Of a stretch of 64,000 nt of DNA, positions 43,667 to 56,189 are shown piece by piece. How positions within the stretch are numbered: the stretch's first letter is position 1; each line of letters opens with the position of its first letter. A program made the translations under genes and the position numbers. Source of the DNA: Henricia sp. BOLD:AAB3569 (lineage: Eukaryota; Echinodermata; Asteroidea; Spinulosida; Echinasteridae). The notes below the pieces were generated by a model. It was not told where the DNA came from. It saw nothing but the letters and a program-made list of their open reading frames with translations, and did not search any database. The stretch spans positions 372,001 through 436,000 of the forward strand of contig JBBELK010000454.1 of assembly GCA_037783545.1 (NCBI GenBank). Reading direction: 5' to 3'.

Positions 43667-46600
43667 TTAGCACAAACCATCACTTTCTAACGGATTGCCA
43701 TTAGATTCTGCATTAACATCATTGTGATTTTCCTCGTGCATATCTTCAGCCATCGATTGCACTAAGAGAGATTCTTCGAGACTGTGACTGCTCTGATCAC
43801 TGTTTCTATGCGGGGATCGCGGTCTGACCTTATGGGTAGGTGTCTGCTGCCCTCGCTTGGGGGAATAAGGAGAAACCGTAGAACTGAGGGATTCGGGCAA
43901 ACTCGAGGGTTTTTTAATCTTCTCTGAACTGCGCAGTCGTGAGTAGTTGTTTGACGATTCGTTGAGGTGGAAACTGCTAGGAGAACCATTGACGTCAGGA
44001 TTGTGCTTGGTGTTTGGTGTTTTAATACGCTCACCTCTCGGTTCAATTTCATCGGGTCTTTCATTATCCATGACTTGTCGTAGTTCGACATCAGGCAACG
44101 GGCGGACTACATATTGGTGATTTTTCAAGTCATCTTGATCGGATGAGTTGTCTTCGTCACGCGGTGGACGAATCGTGAAATTCCAGTTGCGTTTCAGGGT
44201 GAATCCAGTCCACAGAAGCAACCAAAAGGTCATGTATATGGTGTCGAATACCATACATCCGAGTAGTCGCGCATCTTTAGACACCTGGTACACGCCCAGG
44301 TATTCTATAGTCAGAGGGACTTTGCATGCTATGAACACACACATGGCTAAAGCCGCTGCGATATTGGCAATGTAGCCGTTACATTTCAGTGGAAAGCTAG
44401 TCGGCCGTACATTGATTCCTGTACGTTCAGCTTTCTGCTTATACTGTGCCTCTTTCAGCCGGCTGTACCCGTACATGTATGTAATAACAGCCGACATGAA
44501 CACGGTTATGTTATTAGTGAGATAAACCATGACTAGATTCGAAGGCTTGGCAAATACCGGATCTCGTTTCATGCCGTATGCGTGCCATCCGTACCAGTGA
44601 AGTTTGTAGAGCAGGGAAAACCCAATGAAACCCAGCGAGTACTGGATGGCGTTTAGCATCAACTGCATGCTGAAGAGAAACGCGAAACCCTTGTGGCAGA
44701 ACCAGAAGACGTCTGCGTAACGAACGGCGTAAAAGAACAACGGAATGACGTAATTGATGAAGTTGAGGGTCACCATGTAGACTTTGAAGGGATCGATTGA
44801 AGGGATAAGTTTGGAGCTGGTTTCGTTGTAGCGATATGGGAAGAAGGCTCCGGAATTATTGTGGACTGACCGAGCCAGTTTTTCAAATTCTTCCATTGTT
44901 GTCACACCGACCAACACTTCCGATCGCCATATGGCATCTGTAAACGACCAAATAATAGCCAATGAGCCTAAGATCTGCAATTTCAATGCACATTTGTGCC
45001 ACTTTTCATGACCAAAGGTTTAGTTTATAATAAAGACATTTTTGTGTAAAATCATAGTGAATACATGTACCAGCAAATCTGCCGAGAAATTTTGTAAGTT
45101 AAAAAACAATCACGTGTACACGTACAATTTTAATTAGGAACCATTAGAAATGGTACGCGTACGGGAAACGTATGCGGCTGGGAAAAACTTGATGGTTGTA
45201 CCAACAGTTTGCGCGGTTATTTTGTCTGCACAGCATAGGTAATGTGACTTTTTGCATCAATATAACCATGTACACATCCGCACAAAATTGTGATATAACA
45301 ACCCAGATTTTGCAAGCCGCACACGTTTCCCGTACGCGTACCATTTCTAATGGTCCCTATTGTGTGGGGGGTGCGGGGGGGGGGGGGGGGGGGGGTAGGG
45401 AAGGGTTGGGGGTAGGGAAGGGTTGGGGGGAGGGGTGGTGGGGAGGGGTGGTGGGGGGGGGGGGGGAGGGGTAAGCATTAAGTAATACACATTGTTTTAC
45501 CCTTTCTTCAAATAATTAATGATAGAATAGCAATTGGTTTACGTTATTTTGTGTGATTTTGCTGCCTTAGACAAGTTCGGTTGAATAAAACTAGGTTTCA
45601 TTTTTTTTTTTTGCAAATTCTTTTTAATAAAAAAGTGATTTGTACTGGAAGTCAAAAGAGAGAGGCAGTGGGGGAGCAAGGCAGAGGGAGTAGATGACAA
45701 AGAATTCAACATAATTTATTCACTGGTCCAGTGGGCATTTCAACAGATAACGGACTACAATTGGGCCAATGTAACTTGGCAACCAATTACGTGTACACGT
45801 TCGTATTTGATCGTGAGAAATTGTTTTTTGGGAGGGGTGGGGGGGAGTGGGGGGGGGGGGGGGGGGTTGGTGCATAAAGTACATGTAGTACACATTGTTT
45901 TACCCTTTCTTCATATAATTATCAGTAAATGAAAGAATAGCCCTAAATACAGAGCTACTTTGCACTTGGTTTACGTTATCTTGTGTCATTTTGCTGCCTT
46001 TGACAAGTTTGGTTGCATGAAACCAACAGGTTTTTACAAATTGTTTATAATTAAATTAACTTGTACTGGAAGTTAAAGGAGGGAGGCAGTGGGGGAGGGA
46101 GGCAGTGGGGGAGGGAGGCAGTGGGGGAGGGAGGCAGTGGGGGAGGGAGGCAGTGGGGGAGGGAGGCAGTGGGGGAGGAAGGCAGTGGGGGAGGGAGGCA
46201 GTGGGGGAGGGAGGCAGTGGGGGAGGGAGGCAGTGGGGGAGGAAGGCAGAGGTTGTTGATGACAAAGATTTCAATATAATTAATTCACTGGTCCAGTGGG
46301 CATTTCAACCCCACAGATATCCTTTCAGATAACTGACAATTGGTGGATTGGTAACTCTAGCTGCAACCAATAACCTCCCCCCAAACAAAGGCAAACAAAG
46401 ACATTCAAGTTTGAATGGGCCACAAGTAGGTATGGTTTGGCAAACCTATAAATGCCTTTCCAGGTGCATATTCAGCCGGGTATGCCCTTGAGTCATGCTC
46501 AGCCATTTATTGATCAATGACCAACAACCGTTTCATTAAAAACGGTTCGCATTAAGAACGCCTGTCTGAAACCTAATTTTAATCGGAGCGACTTGATATT

Positions 46601-49600
46601 AATACCATTAGTTCGGCGCGACTCTGCGCCTGTATGAAACAGGATAATACATGTAAGCTAATAATTTAAGACCAGGGACCAGTTTCATAAAACATGTTAT
46701 AAATATGAACTTTTTGGCCACCCCATTTTTCCCATGGGTGTTGAGATTTTGATCCCATATCATTTGTCATATTTTTCTCATTACCATTCTGAAATTTCAC
46801 TCTCAATCCATATATTTTCAAAGAGATCGTAAAAAACCACCGATGCTTTGTAAATTACATATAGTTTGTCCGATTCCATAAAGCAGTGCAGTAACTACAC
46901 CAACCCTTTTGCTTCCACATCCAATTTTAAGAATACAAATTTCCTGTTTTCATGGATAGTACCGTATTTTGGGGCAGTTGTTGGGTTAAAAACAAAACCC
47001 ATTTTCTGTAAAAATCGGAAAAAGCTCCTTTAACAAAAACAAATTTGGATTAAGCATAGCACGAACATTGGCTCCAGCAAGACGTATTTCATAAAGCTTT
47101 TTGTTCTAAGCACGCGAGGAAATTGCGCACGCGCAACGCTGTCGTCTGTTATATTTTAACATGTTTACTGTCTGCTTTGCAAATGTCAACATCAAGAATT
47201 TCAAATACCATCATCAGTAATGTATCTATTTTGGGATGACTGTCACTACCACAGAAAACCCTTGTGTGTCGCCAACTGGGATATTACAATACCATCAAGC
47301 ACCATCAAGCACCATCAAGCGATGAAAATATGAGAACATGCCCTGGTGAATATTTGATCCATAGAGAGTACTGTATAATGCATGAACATCTCTGTTATGC
47401 TAAACAGCATTACCAATCAATGAATCATTACAAACCTTGACATAGTACAGACCTTTATCACGGTGCGGCCATCTTCCCTTTTCCCCTATTAAAATGAACG
47501 TAACGAAAGCGAGGCTTGCCGAAATAAAATAGTTTGGCCGCGTGTTGAAAATGACAGCGCGATCAAGAAAACATGCAGCGCGTACAAGCACACGTACTAT
47601 GCAGTGGGGAACAACACAAAGATGGACGCACCGTGATAAAGGTCTATTGGGGAAAGGGGCAGAACGGTAGTGGGGGAAAGGGGCAGGGGTAAGCTCTCAC
47701 TTGTTCAAGTGAGGGACAAGGTGTCAATCTCTGGGAAGAGTTCGCCCTGGGCGAGATTCAGAACAACAAGTGTGAATTGACATGGTTGAACTGGTGGGGG
47801 AGGGGGAGAGGGGGAGAGGGGGAGGGGGAGAGGGGGAGAGGGGGAGGGGGGAGGGGGGAGGGGGAGAGGGGGGAGGGGGGAGGGGGGTGGTTTAGTGAGT
47901 CACCCTGGGATTGTTATTCTAGTGGGAAAAGGCTTTTTGTCAGTTTTGATGGAGTGTTTCATAATCCAAATACTTGGGTTCCAGTTTGTTTGCCATGGGA
48001 AACCAAAGGTCACCCACTCAGTTTGGCTATTGAGTATTTATCCCAAACCATGCATGCCCGATTGCAGATTTTTCCACCTTTCAAAATCACTCAATGGTAA
48101 CTACAGCAACCATCAACAGAGGTTGACCTCGCCACTAAGCTGGGCATTCATGGACATTTTCTGCTGTGGGTGGATAAGTACCATTTTACCTTGCCTGGAG
48201 CCGATTTCACAAAACCTTAAGCACTGTGTATTACTTGCACTTTTCCTTACAGCATAAGTTGCACAACATTCCTGCGATAATTACAAGCAAGCTATAATGG
48301 GGCCTATGCCATTTTCAAAACTTGCACAAGCTACGCACTTTTTTCGTGAAATCGGCTGCTCTTGGACCGTGAACAAAAAGAGGCAAAAAGAGGCAAACAC
48401 GAGATTGTTGTGGTGCTCCGATGGGATGCCCAGATGGTAGAGCAATTGGTGATGTAAGCCAAGGACCTGGGTTTGAATACCAGTCGGGGCATTGCAATTT
48501 TCATGTGTTTCTAAAAATCATCTTTCAATTGTCAATCCTATCATATACCTTCAATAAAAAAAAAATTTTAGGTCAACTAAACAAATCTCCATCCAGTTAA
48601 CATCCAACATCACAAGATGTAACACTTTAGTAAAAGAGACATGTGTCACAAGACCTATAAGAATTCCCAACATTTGAGAAACGGCAACATTTACTGTTGA
48701 AGAATAAGGTACTAAAATATAAATTTCGCCCTTAGTGTTGTCAACGTATAATTACTGGGTCTACACTAAAACTAGTAAACTGTTTCCCTGTGCTTTAGCA
48801 ATGGACGTTTCCGATCACCCATGATTGTTTAGACTCAGTTATCCAGGCAACCGATGTCACACTTTAGTAGTCTATTTTATTCCCTTAAAATAAACGGTGT
48901 GACCTCTGACGTCACGGCAAAACATTAGGGTGTGGCTATCGCTGTGCGCACGCATCTTGCTGTGCATAAATTTAGATGAGGAATGAGGACGCCGGTCTCA
49001 CCGGCTTTGAATCTTGATACCTTTGACATCATTCCCAAAGCAAATTTATGCAAACCATGATGTGTGCGAACAACGGCACTCAAGATTTAAATAGAGGGAG
49101 GGCGCTTTAGTGTTAAACAAATGTCACACGGTCTATAGCATTAGCACTAACCTGAGGTTAACAGTCCATACTGAATGGCTCGTGCCTGTAGAAACATCAA
49201 TGGCAGCAGGAGACAGAAAGCTGAGACGAAATGAAGCGTTGCTCCGACGGGACCCAAGTGTTTGGTCACTCTGCGGATAGCTTGAAAATACTTGACTAGC
49301 TTTTGCTTGGTGGACAGATGTGTGTGAAACCTAGCAATATGAAAGAATTATAACTTTTAACCCACTATCAACTGTATTAAATTGTAATACATGTACAGTT
49401 GTAGTCAGAAGTTTACATACAACTGTGTTAAAACTGGTGTGCTTAAACTTGCGTTGTCACCATTTTTGTAACAATCTTTACTAAAGTCGTGATTTTGTGG
49501 ACTTCCTCACGTGCTTGCAGTACTTAAAACATAGCTTGCTTACCATTTTGGGTGATGATGGTAGTGGTGTACATGTATGTAAACTTCCGACTTCAACTGT

Positions 49601-51046
49601 ATATTGTTTTTATTCACTGTGCTGGGGTGGTTTAGGGCCATATCGTAAGTACCGGTTATAATTAGCTGGGCCGGTACTACCAGGGCAGAGCTGCAGCTGA
49701 TTTCACGAATCCTTACGCACTGCGTAAGCCCGCTTGCGCAACTTTTTATTGCGTAAGCTGCGCAACATACATGTGATAATTACACACAAGCCTATGGGGC
49801 TTATGCCATTTTCAAAAATTGCGCAAGCTACACAACTTTTCGTGAATTCGGCTGCTTGTCTCTCAACTTGCTGGCTGGGGCTCAAGTCAAGTTTGACTTG
49901 ATACTTGACTCTGAGGAAATTGACTTTTTACTTCACTTGACTTGGGGAATCAAAAAGTTGATTTATGACTTGAAATAAAGACTAGTCATCAAGTCTCCCG
50001 CCCCAGAGACATACAAAGCCAGGACTTGGTATCAAGTCTCCTGCTTCTGGGGAATAAACAGAAAAAATGGCTAAACACTGCAAAGAGGATACATCATTTG
50101 CAGTGACCCAAAATTTTACGAAAAACCTGACTAAAAGTGTTGATAGCAATGGTAACAAACACTACATTTTTTTTTTTCCTGCGTGGGAGAAATTGCTAAC
50201 TAAAGGTGTTTTAAAAAACATTGTCTGCAGACAATTTTTTTTTACCATTCAATCAACACAAAAACCATGCATCTATGTGGCTATCATTTCTACAACGCAG
50301 TTTATCAACATTACCCTTTCAGCTATGTAGTGCTGTTCCTGTTTTTAAAAGTTTTCCAATCATGTAATTTCTCTTTAACTCTGTCATCTCTTACCTTCCG
50401 CTGGTTTGATTGCTATTGTTCTGCTTGAGAAGACCCAATTTGCCCTGGTCATTAGCTCGATTGCCGACTTTGAAGATTTGTGTCGGGATGAAGAGGATAA
50501 TGAGGAGAAATGCTGACAGCATCAGGAGAATGTACAGGTTGAGCTCGGCATTGGGCCTCCCTAAAAGATTGGAAATTAAGGACGTAAATTAGAAAGGAAA
50601 TACAGCGTGCAGTTTGTAGCCTGTATCCAACATTTATAATTGGCTATATTTTATTTTCAAGGTACAGTATTAGCATGTATAGGCTACACATTTGTAAATT
50701 GCCTCGAAAACAAAAATTTAAGAAAATTTGTGGAAAATTCATGTATGAGCCATCGGCTTCTGTCAAATTTCCTCTAAGAGAAAATTATGTCACAATTTTG
50801 ACAGGATGGATGTAAAAATTTCACTTTTTGCCGAACATTCGTTCAATCATAGAATTTTGTGAAACTTCTCTCACCTTGCGGCCATTCCAGTTTTTCATAA
50901 TGAGAGTAGTGTCCAGTGGCATCCAGACACAAGAACAGCGTTACGACGACAACAAACCCACCGTACCAGATGGATTCTAGAGAGTTCAGTTTGATGGTTA
51001 GTTTGCGTGAACACACCATGACGGTGGTGGGCGTTGCTTGGTCCAT
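43667..51046 (-). CDS. Eight-pass membrane protein resembling Tincar, four coding exons
   Basis: Coding exons 50875-51046, 50395-50560, 49152-49330 and 43667-44937 join in phase to give 595 residues. The first coding exon extends upstream to an acceptor at 51118 (TTTTGCAG); in-frame stops between that acceptor and the ATG at 51046 fix the start and show a 5' UTR part. Eight hydrophobic segments are visible at about 26-43, 65-84, 141-161, 226-245, 256-283, 306-328, 360-382 and 397-418, followed by a polar, Ser- and Pro-rich tail (419-595). An Asn-rich loop (NNSGAFFPYRYNET) between segments 3 and 4 is probably extracytosolic and glycosylated. Eight segments, the WYG near segment 1 and the LKRNWNF after segment 8 recall insect Tincar, a membrane protein of heart and eye development. 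The Tincar assignment is from memory of the family and was not tested by a search. The long last intron (44938-49151) is rich in minisatellites. Confidence 0.85.
45135..45359. repeat. Hairpin element with AGGGACCATTAG ends, standalone copy
   Basis: Same element as the nested copies at 58-304 and 61246-61487, but here not inside the 140-bp repeat. It abuts the poly-G block. Confidence 0.85.
45363..46330. repeat. Tandem segmental duplication of about 480 bp carrying G-rich tracts
   Basis: Two successive blocks share a poly-G head (45363-45475 and 45835-45870), the sequence ACACATTGTTTTACCCTTTC, and the segment ending CACTGGTCCAGTGGGCATTT. The first block carries about one GAGGCAGTGGGGGAG unit; the second carries ten. 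Confidence 0.8.
46078..46252. repeat. 16-bp minisatellite GAGGCAGTGGGGGAGG, about 10 units
   Basis: Ten near-identical 16-bp units run in tandem in the last intron of the Tincar-like gene. The open frames across it on both strands are a product of the unit sequence and are not genes. Confidence 0.95.
47449..47647. repeat. Hairpin with GACCTTTATCACGGTGCGGC ends
   Basis: Left end and complement enclose GGCCATCTT, found also in other families here. A purine-rich GGGGGAGAGG tract (47796-47890) follows after 150 bp. Confidence 0.75.
48197..48360. repeat. Hairpin GCAGCCGATTTCACGAA, copy 2
   Basis: Begins GAGCCGATTTCACAAAACCT and ends TCGTGAAATCGGCTGCT. A tRNA-like remnant (48421-48494) with GGTTTGAATACC follows. 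Confidence 0.8.
48866..49140. repeat. Hairpin related to 51163-51386
   Basis: Inverted parts include TGTGCATAAATTTAGATGAG against CAAATTTATGCAAACCATGA. The second copy lies next to the 5' UTR exon of the Tincar-like gene (ends GACGATGTGCCCTCTGACAT and complement). Confidence 0.65.
49394..49601. mobile_element. Short Tc1-type element with Sleeping Beauty-like ends
   Basis: The element is about 208 bp, begins TACAGTTGTAGTCAGAAGTT and ends with the complement of TACAGTTGAAGTCGGAAGTT. These ends closely resemble the terminal repeats of the fish Tc1 element Sleeping Beauty. It has TA at both edges and no coding capacity. It lies in the Tincar-like gene just upstream of the exon at 49152-49330. 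Confidence 0.8.
49691..49856. repeat. Hairpin GCAGCCGATTTCACGAA, copy 3
   Basis: Begins CTGCAGCTGATTTCACGAAT and ends CGTGAATTCGGCTGC; lies 90 bp from the Sleeping Beauty-like element. Confidence 0.8.
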
Positions 51047-51162
51047 GGCTGGTTCAAACGGTTTGGGACGACAGGGTGCGCTTGGATGTCTAGATCAGTT
51101 GGCGTTTTCTTACGATATCTGCAAAACAAAACAAATAATTTATACCATTTTGATTGTATTTA

Positions 51163-51386
51163 ATAGACGATGTGCCCTCTGACATCACAACAAACCAAAA
51201 CATGCCCGGCGTTAACGCACGCATCATGTTTTACATACATTTGGTTTAAGAATGAGGTCGCATGCCAAATCGTCTTTGAATTTTGTGACCTTTGGCATCA
51301 TTACCAAACCAAATTTATGCAAAACAGGATACGTGTGCATAAACGACGACCAATTTTAGATATATAACAAAGAGCACATCGTCTAA
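51163..51386. repeat. Hairpin with AGACGATGTGCCCTCTGACA ends
   Basis: Left end is complemented at GAGCACATCGTCT; the inner arms contain ACCAAATTTATGCAAAACAG. It starts 45 bp upstream of the Tincar-like 5' UTR acceptor. Confidence 0.75.
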
Positions 51387-52105
51387 CCGTTCCAAGCTGC
51401 TTACCAACTGTTCCAAACTGCTTACCAACTAGCAAAACTTGAAAATCACACTGTCAAATTAGTGACCTTACATTCTGACCTCAGCTGGGTCTTTTTAAAA
51501 GGCAAAATGACTACACGTACAAAAAAGAATGGTTGGTTTTTCACTCCAACCCATTATTCTGCCTGACTGCTTCTCTTTGTGTTTTTCCAAACAATGTTTT
51601 TTTGGTATCCCAGTCATTTTGCCTTTGAAGTACACTCTGCTAGAGTCTGAACATTTTACAAAGAAATATTTAGGGTACAAAAAGCCCTCACAAGTACTCC
51701 GAACTAAAATCAACATTATTAAAAAGAGAGACAATACAGAATAACGCTATTAAAATAAATACTTTGTAACAAAGCAATGGGTATGAATTATGTTTACTGG
51801 TCGCCACCGAGACGCCGTGTGTTAAGTCTATGAACAGGGCAGAAAAAGTTTATGTATTTTCAAGGAAATTGTTGAATGTTTTTCACTCCCTTTAAATTGT
51901 TTACACATTTTGGTGGTTATTAAGTCTTTATATATAAGGAGAATAAGTGGCGACAAGTAAACGGAATTCTTTCTAAGCAATGCAATAAAGCCAAAGAAAA
52001 CGAAATAAAGACAGAAATACCTGCACATATGCTTCAAATCAATCTCTTTCAATATAAAATCACTTTCCAAATTTATGTAGAAATGTCAGTTTACAACTGC
52101 AACTG

Positions 52106-52637
52106 TTAAAGGCCCAGTGGATCATTTGCAATGACCCCAAAAAGTAATCCACGAGTTTACAGGGGAAAAGTTCTGAAAGTAAAGATTGAATTAATAGCAA
52201 CTACCAAAGGAAAGGTCTCCGCTCAAAATGATATTATTTTACCAGAAAATAATCCGTAAAGATGAAATTATTTAGATCGTTTGCAAACGATTTACTTATT
52301 TTTGGTTCGCATCTACGCGGTCCTAAATGCATGGGCGCTGTGTACTCGGTGTGCGTGTTCCAACGCGATGCATTTTTATGGATCGCGCGCACACGCAGTA
52401 TGTGCGCCACAGAGTGCATGACGCAAGCCACATAGTACACGATCAACTGAGAACGAATATTTGAAAACACTCCGCCAAGACCAGGAAAATGCATATGGAT
52501 TTTCATGGTTTTTTTAAACGTGGTACATTTGACAAAGCTGAAATTTCTTCGGATGAGTTTGTTGATGTCTTTCTTTTGATTTATAATGGTTTTATTCGCA
52601 GAATCGCTCAAAAACAGATCATCTACAGGGCCTTTAA
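52106..52637 (-). repeat. 530-bp TTAA-edged repeat, copy 2
   Basis: The best-preserved copy, flanked exactly by TTAA on both sides, with inverted ends AAAGGCCCAGTGGATCAT and AAAGGCCCTGTAGATGAT. TTAA target sites are typical of piggyBac-type transposition; the class is inferred. Confidence 0.85.
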
Positions 52638-53345
52638 CTCAGACCCAACATAATTCAGGAAGACACCTAAACAGAGTGATTGGACACCTGCCACTGGGTC
52701 AAGGCTGATTAGAACCGGATGACTTACACAATAGCAATTTCAACATATGTATGGCATGCGGGCAAATAAACCGCAATTTACTCTAGATTGTTATCATCGC
52801 GTAGTCAATTGTCTAAAGATACATGAACAAACATCAAGCTACGGTATGTGGTATATATATATGTACATACATCAGTTGCATATTTGAATTGTGAGGCCAA
52901 AGGCTGGTTGGTGGTAACATTTGAATTGTGTTTTTGGCCAAATGCCGTTACCATGATTGCAGTGCTAAGGGTCAACAGTTAAGCATGCCAGATAGCATTA
53001 ATAGTCAGTTCTCTGAACAAGATATTCCACTTGGCAGTGAGGACTCAAACTCCCGAAATGGAGAATTTTTTCTTCTTCAAGTGCACAGAGAATGTAGGTC
53101 AACTCCTACACGTATCAGCTTGTCCGTTTGCCAAGTCGTAATAAACGCTCCAACAGGAACACATACCAGTACATTTAATTAAACATTTTTCGAACATCTC
53201 CACAAACATTGAAATAACTAAAAATGTTTACCTTGTCATACTCACTGGAGTACGAATTGGTACAAAGTGCGTATGAGTTGGGATGTTTACAAGTTGGTGT
53301 GTATATAAATTTGCATACGGGGATTTTGACACTTAAAAATAAAAT

Positions 53346-53548
53346 TATAGGGCGCTTGCACAGGGGGTCAAAAGGTCACGGGTCACTATTGCTTGTCTTC
53401 CAGATCGGGAGAGAACAATAGAGCCACTTTTTAGCTAGCAGCCACGTTTCCCCATGTGGCTTTATTGTTCTCTTAAACTTATGATCTGAAAGACAAGCAA
53501 TTGCGAACCGTGACCTTTTGACCCCCTGTGCAAGGACCCTAGGCTATA
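53346..53548. repeat. Hairpin with GCACAGGGGGTCAAAAGGTC arms
   Basis: The arms also pair at TTGCTTGTCTTCCAGATC and GAACAATAGAGCCAC, giving a stem of about 90 bp. Confidence 0.85.
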
Positions 53549-54020
53549 GTGCTCTTCTGTGTGGGGATTTTGGCAACTAAATTGTCACTGAAAGAATTGA
53601 GGGAAAGAATTCCATTTACTGGTCGCCCCTTATGTTCCTTATAATGACTCAATATTACAATAACCCCCAAAACATGTTAATATTTTCATGGAGGAAGATA
53701 ACAGGGGCACGTTCAATAACGCAATACGTATGGCATACCAGCATACCTTCAACATTGAACAATTTCCTGGAAAATACTTAAATTTGTTTCTGCCCTGTTC
53801 CATAGACCATGGAGCTATACACGGCGTCTCAGTGGCGACCAGTGACCAGAATTCATACCGAATTGAGTAGTTGACAGGGGCCTCAGAAATGTCAGACCTT
53901 GGCACAAAACATAATTTGCTGAAAAATTTACAAGAAAATTTTCCATTTTTTCCACTCCAAATGTTTAATTTGTTAATTTTGTTTTCAATCTTTTTAAATC
54001 AAATCTACATTTACTCGTCT

Positions 54021-54245
54021 TATTATTATTATTATTATTTCTTTCTGGTATTCATACCAAGGATTCCTCAATACCGTAGTGCTCATTGCACTGTCACTCG
54101 TATAAAGCGTGAGGAAACCCATGAAGAATTAGAATTAGAAATGGCCAGAGACACCGGGGAATCCCCTTGCTCTTCACAAAAGAATGCTCTGGGATCTTTA
54201 GAGTGCGTTACCATTATTATCTAACACACTGGACCAACGGCTTTA
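54021..54245 (-). repeat. Truncated SINE
   Basis: Shares TTCTTTCTGGTATTCATACC, GGCCAGAGACACCGGGG and CTGGACCAACGGCTTTACAT with the fuller copy at 54905-55245, and ends before the tRNA-like head. Confidence 0.75.
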
Positions 54246-54397
54246 CATCCCTTCCGAAGGATGGAGCAAGTGACGTGTCTTACTGATGCCTAGTCATTTT
54301 TTTAAAATAAAAATATTCATGATTAGCTTCTTAATTCGTACAAAAGAAATCACAAGACAGGCTTCGGAAAGAATCCAAAATACGTTACTCAACTTAC

Positions 54398-54546
54398 TGT
54401 TCATCTGATTGTGGTTGCAACTTCGGCCGGCAGTGGGTACGGGTACGGTGTGGGATGATCGGAGCGAGGAGGGACAGCTGACAGGCTGCGGCGCCTGCGG
54501 CGAGCTCACGAGTTTCTGACTGTGCAGCAGCTGCGGTGGCGATTGC
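54398..54546 (-). other. GC-rich exon-like segment, possible 5' UTR exon of the Tincar-like gene
   Basis: On the minus strand a CCACCGCAG acceptor-like site is followed by about 130 bp of GC-rich DNA and a strong donor (AACA|GTAAGTTG). One frame is open throughout (LLHSQKLVSSPQAPQ) but matches no family I know. It lies upstream of the Tincar-like coding exons, whose first coding exon needs a non-coding exon further 5'. Confidence 0.3.
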
Positions 54547-54904
54547 GTAGTTTTAATACAAAACAAACACGATGTTTAAATCTTTCAAGCAGTGCAAAAA
54601 TTTCAACCGAGAGAACTCTTCTAACGTTGCATCGAAGGACCAACTATTCGTCGTCGTGTAGGTGTCAAATTACGGTACATTTGAGTGGTGACAGCCTTGA
54701 TCTCACCAAATTTGTATTCACGGCAGTCGCTATGGCATGCTATGCGTATGTGACGTGTCGATCGATCCCTATGCATACCATGCATACGTACACGTACGTA
54801 CGTACGTGCGCAGTACACCACCATCGATCCGGTGTTTCAGAGTTTCCTTCCCCACCGTAAAATGGTTCAAGTTAAAGGGGTATTCTGTCATTTCCAAAAT
54901 GAAA

Positions 54905-55245
54905 CTTATTATTATTATTATTATTTCTTTCTGGTATTCATACCAAGGATTCCTCAATAGTGCTCAGAATTAGAATTAGAAATGGCCAGAGACACCGGGG
55001 ATGATCCCCCTTGCTCTTTACGAAAGAATGCTCTGGGATCTTTAGAGTGCGTTTTTCATTACCTAACACACTGGACCAACGGCTTTACATCCCTTCCGAA
55101 GGATGGAGCAAGTGTGGTTGAGTGCCTTGCCCAAGGGCACAGGTACCATAGCCGTGGGGAGGTTCGAACCTGCAATCCCAAGTTTTCACCTATGATTGCG
55201 ACAGAGTCAATGACCTAAACCGCTCGGCCACGGTACCCCACTTAT
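54905..55245 (-). repeat. SINE with tRNA-Leu-like head
   Basis: Read from the right: GGGGTACCGTGGCCGAGCGG, B box GGTTCGAACC, GTGCCCTTGGGCAAGGCACT, body, then an (AATAAT)n tail at the left edge. Confidence 0.85.
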
Positions 55246-56189
55246 AACTTGAATGCTGGTGGCCATGGTTAACCTGTTAACTATCAGGCAGATATTTTAC
55301 CTGCAATGCTTAGGAAAACCTTTGAAATCCATGATGTGTTTTTGTTATTAAAGCAAATGGTAAAAAATGTGTGTGCACACATTTTTTAACGACCTTCAGT
55401 GTCTGTTGCTCATTTATTACAGAAAGTACCATGACTCTTGGACGGAAATAAATTGGTTACTTTTGCTATCAACAGCTTGAGTAGTTCTGTTTTCTTGTCA
55501 ACTCATGAAGTAAATTATGTTGTTTTTGGTCATTAAACTGATATTAAACACGTATTTTAATTTTCGCAGTAAAAGGGATAAAACGTTTGGAGTCGGAATT
55601 GTTCTTCACACCATTCTCCGAGCCGTTGCTAAGGCCGCGTCCGAAATAAGTGGCTACGTCTTAAAATTACATGCGATTCTATGGAAATTTAGCAAGTCGC
55701 ATACCGAGCGACTAACATTGACTCGTGTACATTTTTTAAGGCGTAGCCGTAAATAAATTAAGATACGGCTTAAATAGCGCCATCGTGCGGTCAATTTTCA
55801 CATCCTGTGGGATTTCAACATCCCTAGAAAAGGTGGGCGTGGTTGCGTGGGGACAACTGAAGGAATTTGCGTGGGTTCCGGGAAGCAAACTGGAATTCAA
55901 TTATTTCAGTTCCTTCCAAAACAAATTGAAACATAGCAACAGGGTAGCAAGAGTGCCTCATGACAAAATCTGACAAATTTGAGTGTGTACCATACATATT
56001 TGTTATTGCTTTTAATACAATTTGCACAATACAATCGTAAACTTTCAACATATTTCAACAATTTATACACACATCTTGTTATCTAGAATGAATCGTAATG
56101 AAATTATCAAGTTATCTAGAGGATAATGGTATTTCAAGACAATAAGGGCAAGGTGACTAAATTTCAGTTTTCAACTCTAGATATTAGGA

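Noticed and set aside
46056-46332. Open frames on both strands over the 16-bp minisatellite
   Set aside because: The unit sequence has no stops in these frames; the products would be simple Gly/Arg or Pro/Leu/Ser repeats.
47777-48257. Overlapping plus-strand frames of 107 and 120 codons
   Set aside because: The first starts in a purine-rich tract; the second ends in a hairpin repeat. Neither resembles a gene and both lie within an intron of the Tincar-like gene.
53871-54224. 117-codon plus-strand frame
   Set aside because: It runs through a (TAT)n microsatellite and a SINE body.
54398-54546. Last exon of HTT
   Set aside because: A better last exon with the expected length and the MRAFVSTFQ match was found at 58466-58567.
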